NCBI GenBank assembly: GCA_002633005.1
Contig: NMRA01000008.1
Location: 135,411-199,410 of the forward strand
DNA length: 64,000 nt
Origin: Phoronis australis
Lineage: Eukaryota; Phoronida; Phoronidae
Direction of reading: 5' to 3'
Below are positions 10,440-20,500 of the stretch, in pieces. How positions within the stretch are numbered: the first letter of the stretch is position 1; each line of letters starts with the position of its first letter. Both the position numbers and the translations under genes were made by a program. A model generated the notes under the pieces. The model was given only the letters and a program-made list of their open reading frames with translations, made no database searches and had not been told where the DNA came from.

Positions 10440-11880
10440 TGTGGAGCACCTGTCCAATAGTCAAAAAAGTTCTACTCAAAGCTGCACACAGCTGTCAACA
10501 CTTGGATGGCAAGACTGTAGTACCAGCTGACCAATTCGAAGAACAGAGATACTGTATACCAAACGAGTAAAAGGTTCTGGGATCATAAGAGGCATTTTAA
10601 TGAGAGCCGAGCAATTAAAGGGACATGTGGATATAGAGTTTCAGTGGGTGTTCCCACCTTGATACTGCCACGGAGAACATAAGTAATGTGGAACGAAGGT
10701 TGTGAAGAGCAAATGTCATGTAGTGGCGTGACAGGAAAAAGACTTAAGTACAAGAAGGGAGGAGAGGACCTGGATGAGGAAGACTAGAGAAAGATTGCGG
10801 AGGAGATATAGAGAAGCACAGACACTCGCTCACTGACCAGCAATCATATATCTATAACATCTGCAATCGCCGAGTAAATTCCAGAATGAGCTGGCCATTG
10901 GGCATGAGCAGAGCAGTCAGCTTTTTAGTTTTGGTTAGCAGTGAAGGTTACAAAGCGATTTAAGAAAAAGTCAAAATACTGGAGTTGCTGAAGAAGCCTG
11001 TACTGTCAAGGGAAGGCCATTGCGTTGAGACGCTGTTCAGTTGCCTGTTAGTCGTAAGACAGCAATGTAACATTGACATAGCTGATATCTTTCAGTATAG
11101 TATGAACTTATTGAGTCCACTCCCTACAGCCCAGATCGACAAATACGACAGCCTGAGGAAGGGTGACAAAGCCATTCTAGTTTGATCAAACCTCTTCGCG
11201 TTATGTCCCAAATCATTCTGCTCCGGAGGTGGTGTTGGTTGCTATTGCCCAACATTTGTACCTGGTCGTTTGGATTGTTTCCGGAACTACAAGAGATTCA
11301 GATAAAGCCTTGGCTCCCTGTCGTCCCGCTTGTGAAACAATTATTTGCTTTGAAAAATATGACCACAAAGATCTCTACACAAAGGACCATGAGAAAATAA
11401 CATGAGGAAAAGTTGAGGAAGTCATGTTAACCCTTGATCCCAAACATCCCTTTTTGCCGCTAAAGTGTTCTAAATAACGCTATGTTAAACAACCTTATAT
11501 GTGTATGAAGCTATTCCCTTCTATTCAACATTGAGCGGGTCAAGAAGAGCCACTGTGTAATTACTCATGCTGAAGCAGACGTTGCATAGGTAAATGTTGA
11601 AAGTGGTGGAAGAAGGCACCCACACCATCAGAATCACTTGTGACAACACTGACGTCTCCAAGCTCTTGATTTATGGGACATCTAAGATGACAGTTGGCAC
11701 CAAGACTCAAATGGACTCAAATGGAGAAGTGGAGTGGTAGTATTTCGGACATAATGGAACATTTCAGAGATTTGACCTGAAAAAGTGCCGCCAACATGAG
11801 AGGTCACAAGACGTGAGGGTAATGGACAAAGAAAAGTAAAGCTGCCAGACACGCCCATAACCCCTCTCTGAGTAGACACG
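10440..11880 (+). pseudogene. Degenerate transposon-derived gene
   Basis: Several plus-strand frames read like a decayed version of a protein family that is repeated in many invertebrate genomes. At about 11040-11185 there is 'DIADIFQYSMN..SPLPTAQ..KYDSLRKGDKAIL'. At about 11564-11680 'THAEADV' is followed in another frame by 'GTHTIRITCDNTDVSKLLIY', matching the usual 'SHEEADT...(I/V)...D(D/N)TDV.vLL.Y' block. Stops and frame changes break it. The family assignment is from memory of such repeats, and no termini were found. Confidence 0.4.
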
Positions 11881-12184
11881 TAGTTATCAAGTTGAACTTA
11901 TCTCGGTCAGTGACTCTGGTCCACTGCCTTGAAGCTGTTCTCTACGAACACCGACGCAGGGGGGGTTGAAATTTTCTCGAGAACCAGTGAGTCCTCAATC
12001 CCCAGTAGAAGAACCGCCAGGCGGCTCTGCAAAGTCAGGAAATTTACTTTACAGTAAATTCCAGAAGTCATAGTTTATGAGTTTTCCTTGGATTAATAAT
12101 AGTGCCCATCCTAGTCTACGTACACATTATGTGTAACCTGCACAGATTACGCGTAATCTATACACATACCCCTATTCACTACGA

Positions 12185-12260
12185 GGAGGAAGTGTGGCTT
12201 AGTGTCCTTCCTTTACTCAAGGTTGTGTTTTCGAGTCGCACGGGCACACTGCTGGTCGCT
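12185..12260 (+). repeat. tRNA-like SINE head (degenerate)
   Basis: GTGTGGCTTAGTG...CTTCCTTTACTCAAGG...TTCGAGTCGCACGGGCACAC has the order of a tRNA A box, anticodon-arm region and B box (TTCGAGTC). A related sequence recurs near 23757-23822. It does not fold as a proper tRNA. Confidence 0.4.
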
Positions 12261-12537
12261 CGAGTCAAGTCCCCAGATCCTCGGCTCTGTTTCAACTAAT
12301 AAAACATAAAGATGGTCCAAGGTGCTCAGCGTGATGGGCCTTCCTGAGCGGCATGCGTAGGTCTGGTACAAAAATATTTTAAACTAATTATTGAGATATT
12401 GGGAGGATATCTTATTCCAGTATTTAGCTATCCCTTACTCTTGATATAATGGAATCACAGAAATGATAATTCCACATTTCCCATAAATTTAACATTTCGT
12501 CAGCTATAAGAGATGAATTTATCTGTACCAGTTCTAT

Positions 12538-12580
12538 GTGACCTTTGACCTCTTATTTGACCTTGACTTTGACCTTGCAT
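12538..12580 (+). repeat. Cluster of TGACCT half-sites
   Basis: GTGACCTTTGACC, then TTGACCTTGACTTTGACCTT: five TGACCT/TGACCTT half-sites in about 43 bases, some in DR1-like spacing. This is probably part of a dispersed repeat. Confidence 0.6.
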
Positions 12581-14621
12581 CCATTAAATGATATCAGAAA
12601 TGTACTCTCCGTCCCAAAAAACATTGGAAACCATAAATTCCAGTATCCTACACGGTATCATGTTCAGAGTGTGGAAATTAGGCGAAATTCAAACATTGAA
12701 TTATAAAAAATTCTCAAAGTTGCACAAAGTGCAACCAAGTTAATTTTATTTTCCTAACCACATACAATAAATTTCCAACAGAAAACTTCACAGTAAACAG
12801 CATTGCAGGGTCAACTTTTTGGCAACTAGACTATGAGCAGTTTATCTGTTAAACACAGCTTGTATGAATTAACACAGATATCATTCATGTTTTAAACTTA
12901 ATATAGAAATACGAATTGGCCAGATAGAATTACTAATCAAAGGGTCATTTACAGTTCACTGACACCTAGAACACCTCTTATGAAATGGGTTAATCAACGC
13001 CACAAAATATGCATGAAATTTGGCCACAGAGAATGAGTAAGGCTGGAAGAACTGCCATGTATACAACAAGACCAGAGCTTTGAAATGCGCCCATGACTGC
13101 ATCACAAACCAATGGTGTGCTTCTAGGGGTGGTAATTAGTATCATAAAAATGTTCCTTGAATGGAGCAAAATACGTTAAAGTGTCCAAAACTGGGAAGAT
13201 GTCATCATCTCCAAAATAGAAAGCTATTCACTATTTCTATAATAGACCCACTGGATTGTCAAAGGTTGAAATTTCTCATGTGCCATTCCAAACTCATTCT
13301 TCTTGTTGAGAACCACCTATTCTCAGTTTTGGAACAAAACGACCCAAAATGACGATGACGTCAAAAACATTTGGTACTTTGCACGGTCTGCTATTCATTG
13401 CATGCATATTTGAGTTTTGTTAACTGAACCGCATTATCACCACCGGATCTGGAACTTGACCGTCTGTTTTATAGGGATATGGGTCAACGTCTGTATCTGG
13501 AACATCTCTAGGTTTGTAAAATAATCCTTAAAAGTCTTTTTTAAGGCCTTTTTGTGGCAGAAGGCATGATTGTTCACCACAATATGTCAAATGCTCATGT
13601 CGATCCATAACGGAAGACAGAAAAGACACTGGCCGTCTAAGTTGCCATAATTACTCCTTCCCAAAACGCTAACGTCACACACTGACGCTGCCAAAGTAAA
13701 GAGTATGGAAGTTTTACGCTGGGGGTTATCATAGATATTGGATCAGCTAATGGAACTCCTTATAAGGAAATGAGATGAACTGAATTTCCATTGGCCGATA
13801 AAATGAGAAAGTCACCAAAGCAACAAAATGTATTTATATCGGTGAGAAATGAGAAATAAAAAAGTAACTATCAATAAGACTGGAGTAAGGCAACCAAAAT
13901 TTGGCCAAATTGATAAACGACAGAGAAAACAAAAAACTTCCGAATGGAGTGGTTCTTCATTTTGCCTTGAATCGTCAACTCCTCAATAAACTGAGAGCCA
14001 AGATAGCCAAGTATGTCCACGCTATTCCGAAAAATGAATCAGGCAAATGTCTGGACTAAAGTAAAATCAATCAGACATTTCGAAAATAAATCGGACCCAG
14101 TCCGATGACCGACGCTAAACAAAATCTCTGATACAATTGCTTCAATGACTTAAAAATGGTAAAACCAAATATCTCGGGTACAACGCAACAATTTTAGGAA
14201 ATATTTTACCACCCATTACAGGTGCCTTAAGACTACGTGTGTCTAAATCTAGTAAAAATCGACCAACCTCCATCTTGCCGCTAGATGGCTGGTGCTCATA
14301 ATGTTTTATTGTTGTGATGGACTGTCCAGCTGTATCAGGACAGCAGGTCTTTCCGCTCAATTACTCCGTATTGCACTTTAATCTGATTGTAGTAAGATAA
14401 GAGCTGCAGAAGAATTAGGATGCTTGATATCATTTTTCAGACAAAATGAATTTCTCGTCTTCCTGCCATAAAGACCAAGTTCAAGTGGAATTCAACATCT
14501 GAGTAGAAGTCGCATCAACTCGTGATGGGTCAGTACCAACTGTGATAAGTAATTGACCATCGTGAAAAGGAAGTGCAATTTTGTCCCATATTTTTTTGGC
14601 ATGTGTGTGTAGATTGAGTAC

Positions 14622-14802
14622 CTGATCTGGGTAGCAGTCTGTACACGCGAAACGGATTATTTTCGTCATCCAAGCAGCTCTTTTCTTTCACTTCCTGAAT
14701 GTCTGGAGCCTTGTTGAACGCGCAGCGCAGGCGAGTTTTCCACGTGGCCCAATTTGGAGTGTCGGTGCCCTCACGGAATTTGCCAGTATGAATTGCCCAT
14801 TC
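14622..14802 (-). CDS. IRF: IRF DNA-binding domain, second exon
   Basis: A 181-nt minus-strand exon has a TATCTTCCATTTATAG acceptor and a TCAG|GTACTC donor, entering in phase 0 and leaving after one base. It encodes EWAIHTGKFREGTD, then NWATWKTRLRCAFNKAPDI, QEVKEKS and FRVYRLLPRS. This is the second half of the IRF winged-helix domain. The fifth-tryptophan WAIHTGK segment and the RLRCAFNK recognition helix (the R..C..NK residues that read the GAAA core) are intact. 'GKFREG..P...TWKTRLRCA.NK' is closer to the IRF4/8 type, while 'WAIHTGK' recalls IRF1/2. It continues directly from the exon at 19106-19272. The nuclear protein would bind IRF-E/ISRE-type sites. Confidence 0.9.
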
Positions 14803-16935
14803 CTATAAATGGAAGATAACTAAAAACATAATTACTGAAGTGATTATGGAATTATTCATTAATATTCTTATTTACTGAGACTATTAAGACATTTGATTGC
14901 TGAGAAAAAGTGATTTCAACCACTTTCATTCATGTGGACACAGTGGATTTTCTTCCAAAAGCCAAATTCTCACGAAGACAGTTGACACAGTTTTCCTTGA
15001 GATAAATACAGCCAAAAGGAGGTGGTTTTCAAAACTTTAAAATTAAAAAACCCCAACATTGCGGTGTTTTTGATAGGCCTTGTACATGAGCACTGAATGA
15101 TTAGATTTTCATCAAGCAGTTTTAACGAAGTCAATGACGTCTCATCAAATGAAAACTTATTGCTCAGAGAGCTGCCACATTTGAGGACGATGCTGCGCCA
15201 AATACTGATCTATGGTTATTTAAAAGACAAAACCACACAATGAAATCCAAGACCAGATGGCACTGTATGGTTTTGTAAGAAAAGATTCCAAATGTTAAAT
15301 TCACGCTAAAATGGTTTTTATCCAGCACATTATGTTAACATCAAGACGATCTGCCTATTTCAACATCGTTTACTCACTAATAATCGATTCTAGTTATTTT
15401 ACAGTGAAAATTATGTTTAATGCATTGTTTGCCATCCAGTGGATATTAGACGACGGTGGTTAAGTTTAATGGGTGCCTACAGAGTGCGCACCGGTTACAG
15501 TCCATGGAAATCTTTCATCGACACACCAACTGAAGAAACTATATTTCAGTTGTTTTAGATTTTTTTTCTGTGAAATATTGCCACTCCGTACACAAGCACA
15601 TGCATAGTCGCCTATATTCACAGTGCAATAACCACTCAAGAGCCAAGGTTAAATCCCGTTTGAAATGATGGTCTTGCAATGTGTAGAGTGGCCTTCAAAG
15701 TAGTGATGTCAAATTTAAACAGACTACAACAACTGCCTTACCAAGCAGAGTTAGCCGCACCAGCAACAGTCTAGTTTAGTACATTACACAATGAAATTTT
15801 GATTAACGTTTTTGTGCATTCTGACTAACCTAGGGTAGGAAGATTCATGTTAGAAACATTCTGATCAAAATCTATGCCCAAAATGAAAGAGGGAAATTTT
15901 ACAGAAGCTGCTAGTTTTTCAAACTAAAAGTATCTGGCCTAGGTGAGCAAATAAGCTATACGTCAAGAAATCTGTGATGCGTCATGTTCCCACTTTTGCC
16001 TGATGTTCTAGTGTGCAGTCACTCTTAAGTCCTACATTGGCTTCAAAATTAGTATTTCCTATTCTTATCCCCTGGCAATATATATAATGTGTACACAACA
16101 AACAGGGAGTAGCTGACACCTGGTCTGATAAATGATCAAGAGTGAAACCCTGTATTCCATTGTTTGACTCTTTTAACATGAAACTGAGAAAACAGATAAG
16201 ACAAAAGTGGTCACTCACCTACATGTAACACCCTCTCATATGGCAATTTATTATAAACATTTTCATGTTCTAAAATTTCACACTTTGCACTTAAAGCAAA
16301 ATGTGTTGCAAACCATGACAACGATGTTTTACTTTTATAAACTAATACTCTCTTGAACTTTTGTCTTTTAATGCACTCACGTATTACATGTGAGCGCATT
16401 ATTTGAGAATCTTCAATTATGACATAATCTTTAGAATATTTGCTCTACGAATTTACATTATTGAAAGGTTAATTCAATATGGAAATTCATTTACTGCTCT
16501 CATCAAATCATACTTCTTACCATGACAAGATTCTAATTACAAGAACATCGATACCAACAGCGACTAAAAAAACACTTGGAAAATGGCGCATGTATGCATA
16601 GACTCAAAAAGCGTTTCATTTTGCTGTCACTGGCCAACCTTTAAGTTTCAAATTCGAAAACGATGCATGTACGCATCGACTTGGTAATAGGAAAAGTATC
16701 CTATCATGAAATGTTGCGAGACAAATTTTACAGGAGTAAATGGCTTATTCCATTTTCACTTTTTAACCAGCCGAACAGGACGAAATGCAACTTGAAAAGA
16801 CGGTGGCGTTGCATTAGCTCCCCTATAACTCACTTTGTCATTTTGTCCATATCTTGTGCTGATGTCCATGATCAATATTAATTTTTAAAAAATGTGGTAA
16901 AGTTTTCCTGCTTCTTAAGAACAAAAATAGATTAG

Positions 16936-17350
16936 ACATGTCTGATTACAGACTGATCTCTATCTCTTGTTCTTTATCCAAGATTTTAGAATGAAAAATG
17001 GGAAAACATTTAAAAAACGAATAGCCTCATTCATCGATTCCAGCTTGGCTTCAGGTTCTCATTTGCCACACACACTTGTATGGATTACACGACTGACAGT
17101 ATAAAACTATCACTGGATGCCAGTTTAAGCAGTGGCATGGTTTTAATGATATAAAAAGGCTTTTGAAACTGTAGATCATTAATTATCAATTAATAAATTA
17201 GAATCTGTTGGTATCACACAGAATTCTGTTAAATGGTTTCGTTCTTATTTGTCCAGTAGATCCTAACTCGTCGACATTCCGGGCTGTGACTCTGGACTCA
17301 TTATTTCTCTTGTACGTCAACTGCAAAGAAGCCTAGTTGGTTCTGGTTCA
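16936..17350 (+). pseudogene. LINE reverse-transcriptase fragment
   Basis: Reading frames on the plus strand give SDYRLISISCSLSKILE at about 16940, then AFETVDH with LESVGITQNSVKWFRSYLSS at about 17163-17258. These are the 'YRPISLLS..SKI.E', 'KAFDTVDH' and 'GI....W..SYLS.R' blocks of a jockey/CR1-type reverse transcriptase. Stop codons and frame shifts occur throughout. The polymerase FADD motif and the element ends are absent, so this is an old 5'- and 3'-truncated copy within the IRF intron. Confidence 0.75.
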
Positions 17351-17809
17351 AGTTGGTGGTGTGGTAATTTTTAGTTGCTCACTTTATAAAAAAAGAAGAT
17401 CCACTTGAGATGAGAAAAAAAGATGCAGATTTTTTTTTCGTATTTTCACTAATCCCTGATATTTCAAACCTTGCGCACCATACTTTTACATGTATTAGTG
17501 CAGTAGACCTTGACTGAAATTGATGCGGGCGGACTTTTTTCAGTTGGTGGGCGTTTGTAAGAAATTGATAAGGTTTTGCGTGAACTTTGATCTCGCATAA
17601 CGTAAAATTGCCGTGAGGACTTGACAGGGACCTCAGGGGTTTCACACTCCACTGATTTATCCACATTATTTTGAAAACGCTTTGCCCAGTCGCACATTGT
17701 GTGTCATAAAAGAGATAAGCATACCAGCATCTGACGCAGCAAGTAGAACTACTCTCATTTATCACATTGGTGTAGACTCACAGTTGAACAATGGTTTTCT
17801 GTAGACCCC

Positions 17810-17851
17810 AGACCGTCCCGAGTTGCACCACATACCAACTCGGGACGGTCT
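17810..17851. repeat. Perfect 16-bp inverted repeat
   Basis: Arms AGACCGTCCCGAGTTG (17810-17825) and CAACTCGGGACGGTCT (17836-17851) flank a 10-base loop. It is GC-rich in an AT-rich setting. No T-run follows and no surrounding element was identified. Confidence 0.9.
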
Positions 17852-18728
17852 CTCACGACGATTAAGCGTTATGGTGTCACCTTACAGGTTGATCGTAAGA
17901 TGGTGAACACATGGCTCTTAATCATTCATCCAGAATGAAATTCAACTAGGTAAACGCCGTTACAGTTAAAACTAGAGAACACTAACATCAGCGGGTGGGC
18001 GTTGAGCTGAGCATAAATTTTTGAAAAGTCAGGGGGTCTGTTTCAAGAAAAGTGACTTAAGATTTATGTCCGGAATTTGGACATTTGCCCACCACAACTT
18101 TTTTTTGAAAAAGAATTAAATCTCATTAGAGCAAAAGAGTCAAGTGCATTAGAAAAACGCATAAGTGCTAGTTACTGAGGTAATTTTTGCTACGATTATT
18201 TAAAGTTATTTCCCAACTTCGATGTGCTCATAAAAGGACCATCCCAAATAGCAGTGATCGAGCATGGTGTTTTCATTGATCGTGTTTCTGAATGTCAGGC
18301 ACATTTTCACAGGTCATGTTGGAAATGGTTCAGGTGTATGGTCATGGAAATATTCCCGATTTCAACCGTTTGAAAAGAAAAAAATGTGTAAAGAATACCA
18401 CAAGAACAAAGAACTCCAATGATGCAAAAAACAATAGTGCCTGATAGATATTGCGGCATTGTGGGTAAATACAGTGAGATTCGAGTGCCATTGTGTCCTC
18501 CGGAATAGCCCTATCACTTGGCAAAACCTTTATTCACCAATCGCTAAGTGGGAACGTAACACCAGTAGTGGGAACTTTTACCTGAACGGTCAAACAGGCC
18601 ATTACCCAAGGAGCTACATATGCATGCAAGTTAAATTTCGAGTTGAAATCCACGCCAGACAGACAGGCTTTGGCATCAAGCTGAGCACGAGAATTCAAAA
18701 TATGCAAGTCAGAGGCAATCTTAGAGTT

Positions 18729-18959
18729 CAGTGGCAGATCTACGTTTTCAGTAAGGGGGGGGTTAGGATTCGAACGAATCCAAGGCGAGTAGCGCCGTGC
18801 AGAAGGAAGGTCGTGAGTTGATTCCCCCCTCCCGTGTAAAATTTTTTGCGGTTTTTAGTAGCTGATTTCGTTTCTCTGGCGAAATTTTTTTAGATTTTTT
18901 TATCCTTATCCCGAGGGGGGCATTTGAACCCCCTGAACCCCCCTGTAGATCCGCCTCTG
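18729..18959. mobile_element. MITE with CAGWGGC.GATCTAC termini
   Basis: The left end CAGTGGCAGATCTACG and right end CTGTAGATCCGCCTCTG are inverted copies (15 of 17 agree). The 231-bp interior has G- and C-runs and no coding sequence. Such CAGAGGCGGATCTA ends occur in hAT-like non-autonomous elements. An exact 8-bp target duplication is not visible. Confidence 0.6.
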
Positions 18960-19105
18960 GAGTTAAGCCAAAAGTGTTAATGAAGATGAATAAGGTAAAT
19001 TGGCAGATTAGGCTTTGGCTAGGATAGTCATTTTGTCATGGGTGTGAGAGTTTTATCCCTTGAACACGTTGTCCCCTGGTTAGACCTCAGCACCCCATTA
19101 CTCAC

Positions 19106-19272
19106 CTTAAACAGCAGGCAGTCCTGCTCACACCAGTTTTGCTTGCCAGCATGTTTCCACGGCATTCTGAACATAGTTTGTTCAGCGTCGATCCATTCCA
19201 AACCAGGGATTCTCCCCGAGTGAATTTTGCTCTCAAGCCATGGTCTCAGCCTCTGTCGACTCTCCGCAGAAA
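19106..19272 (-). CDS. IRF: IRF DNA-binding domain, first exon
   Basis: A 167-nt minus-strand exon lies between acceptor TTGCTAATTCCAG and donor AAG|GTGAGT. It begins with two codon bases and ends in phase 0. It encodes RQRLRPWLESKIHSGRIPGL, EWIDAEQTMFRMPWKHAGKQ and NWCEQDCLLFK: the start of the IRF fold with the spaced tryptophans RPWL, EWI, PWKHA and NW. The intron falls between LFK and the following WAIHTG, a position I associate with IRF genes in general. There is no in-frame ATG in the exon, so the initiator is in an upstream (higher-coordinate) exon ending with one codon base. That exon was not located. Confidence 0.92.
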
Positions 19273-19991
19273 CTGGAATTAGCAAGAATTTACAATTTAG
19301 CAGCTACATAATATCTGCATTAATTAAAGCAATCCTGTGTTCCACTCACGACATCACATGACTGCAAACTAGGAAATTGACAAATTTTACTTTGAAATTC
19401 CAAATTTCTCATTTATTATACAAAACAAGTGCCGATTCAATTAGAATTTATGCTATGCAGTTACTATACTCAAACCGAAAGTATAGTGGGTATAATTTAA
19501 AGGATGAACCAATTTCCGGCATTCGCGGGAAGTGTAGTTTTTCACAGGAAACGCATAGATTATAACCGATTATTGTGGCAGTACTCAATTACAAGTTAGA
19601 GTACTCAAAAAGTCTAAGACTGGAAGGATTGACACTTGCCAATTATCAAGAGTAATGCATAGCATTGAAATGCACCCACAACCCATAATAATATATTGTC
19701 ATCATGGAGCCGCATATAACTCCTTCTGCTCAACAATTGTATATTGCACTTTAATCTGACAGCATTGGGATGAGAGTTGCCTGAAGAATTAAGATGTTTG
19801 ATTTCACTTTCCATCCCTTTTGTGGGCAGAAACAGAGGCAGTGATAATCGTTTGGCACCCGCGATGTGGAATGAGTATCCCAACTGACTGATCAACAAAA
19901 TACAGGTCTGTCCTAATTAGTCTGACTGTGGCAAACCAATGTTTATGCAGCCCACCTCTCTTATTGTCTTCTTTCATCTGATGAGCTCACA
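19273..19991. other. Upstream of the IRF DNA-binding exons
   Basis: Contains a dispersed repeat whose 'TTGCACTTTAATCTGA..GC...AAGAATTA.GATG.TTGAT' segment (about 19739-19806) is shared in the same orientation with 14374-14440. No start-codon exon was recognised. Confidence 0.5.
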
Positions 19992-20253
19992 TACTGTATT
20001 TGCTCTAATAAGCACCCAGGGCACTTAGAAAATTTCGCTTCAGGAAGGGGGGTTGCTTATTATAGCTCAAAGTGGTTGAAACCGGACTCCACGGCGAAAT
20101 ACTGACATAGCGGCGAGGTTCGTGGTCTGCAAATTCCGAAAATATTTTTCGCATGTACACGGCGTTCATGGACTGAGCGCTTATTTTAGCAAAGTCCGAA
20201 ACGGGTGGGGGGCGCTTATAGGGGCATGAGCGCTTATTAGGGTGAATACAGTA
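19992..20253. mobile_element. MITE, deletion derivative (TACTGTATT ends)
   Basis: The termini TACTGTATTTGCTCTAATAA and its inverted counterpart TTATTAGGGTGAATACAGTA, followed inward by GCGCTTAT-type sequence, bound 262 bp. The interior segments match the two ends of the longer copy at 24254-25722, including GGCGAGG.TCGTGGTCT.CAAATTCCG, so this is an internally deleted relative. A TA dinucleotide at each end may be part of the target duplication. Confidence 0.8.
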
Positions 20254-20500
20254 TTCCACCAACTGTATTGTAAACAGTACGACTGATGCTAACCGATACT
20301 TAAAAATACTATTTACAAACAACTTTCAACAAATGTGAAGAAGATGCGTTTTGTATGAAATACTTTCACCAAAAAACTTTGAATGGAGAAAAACGGTTGA
20401 CATTTAGAGAAATTAGAATTAACTTTCACCTGTTGATTCCTTTGGGTGACTTTAAGCTCTGACCAGCTTAACCACAGTATTGCGTAACAACACAAAAGAC
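20254..20500 (-). repeat. Dispersed repeat, copy inverted relative to 22780-22985
   Basis: The reverse complement shares CAGGTGAAAGTTAA.TCTAAT, CATTCAAAGTTTTTTGGTGA and CATCTTCTTCACA with 22800-22930. The similarity appears to resume at about 19850-19980 beyond the inserted MITE (19992-20253), matching about 22990-23115. Confidence 0.7.

Larger units (their letters stand above)
8438..14621. other. Large IRF intron with mobile debris
   Basis: Intron between the DNA-binding-domain exon and the linker exons. It contains a short palindrome (8865-8897), an element with 'ACTCCGAA' inverted ends (9275-9915), a degenerate transposon-derived reading frame (about 10440-11880), a tRNA-like SINE head (about 12185-12260) and a repeat with hormone-receptor-like half-sites (12538-12580). 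A required 3n+2 linker exon is presumably here or at 8374-8437. Confidence 0.5.
14803..19105. other. Intron inside the IRF DNA-binding domain
   Basis: It holds a LINE reverse-transcriptase remnant (16936-17350), a perfect 16-bp inverted repeat (17810-17851) and a MITE-like element (18729-18959). The reading frames between 17.38 and 17.77 kb on the minus strand show no family motif. Confidence 0.5.

Noticed and set aside
17379-17765. Overlapping 128- and 77-codon frames on the minus strand
   Set aside because: Two frames overlap with no family motif and there are no phase-compatible splice sites linking them to the IRF exons.
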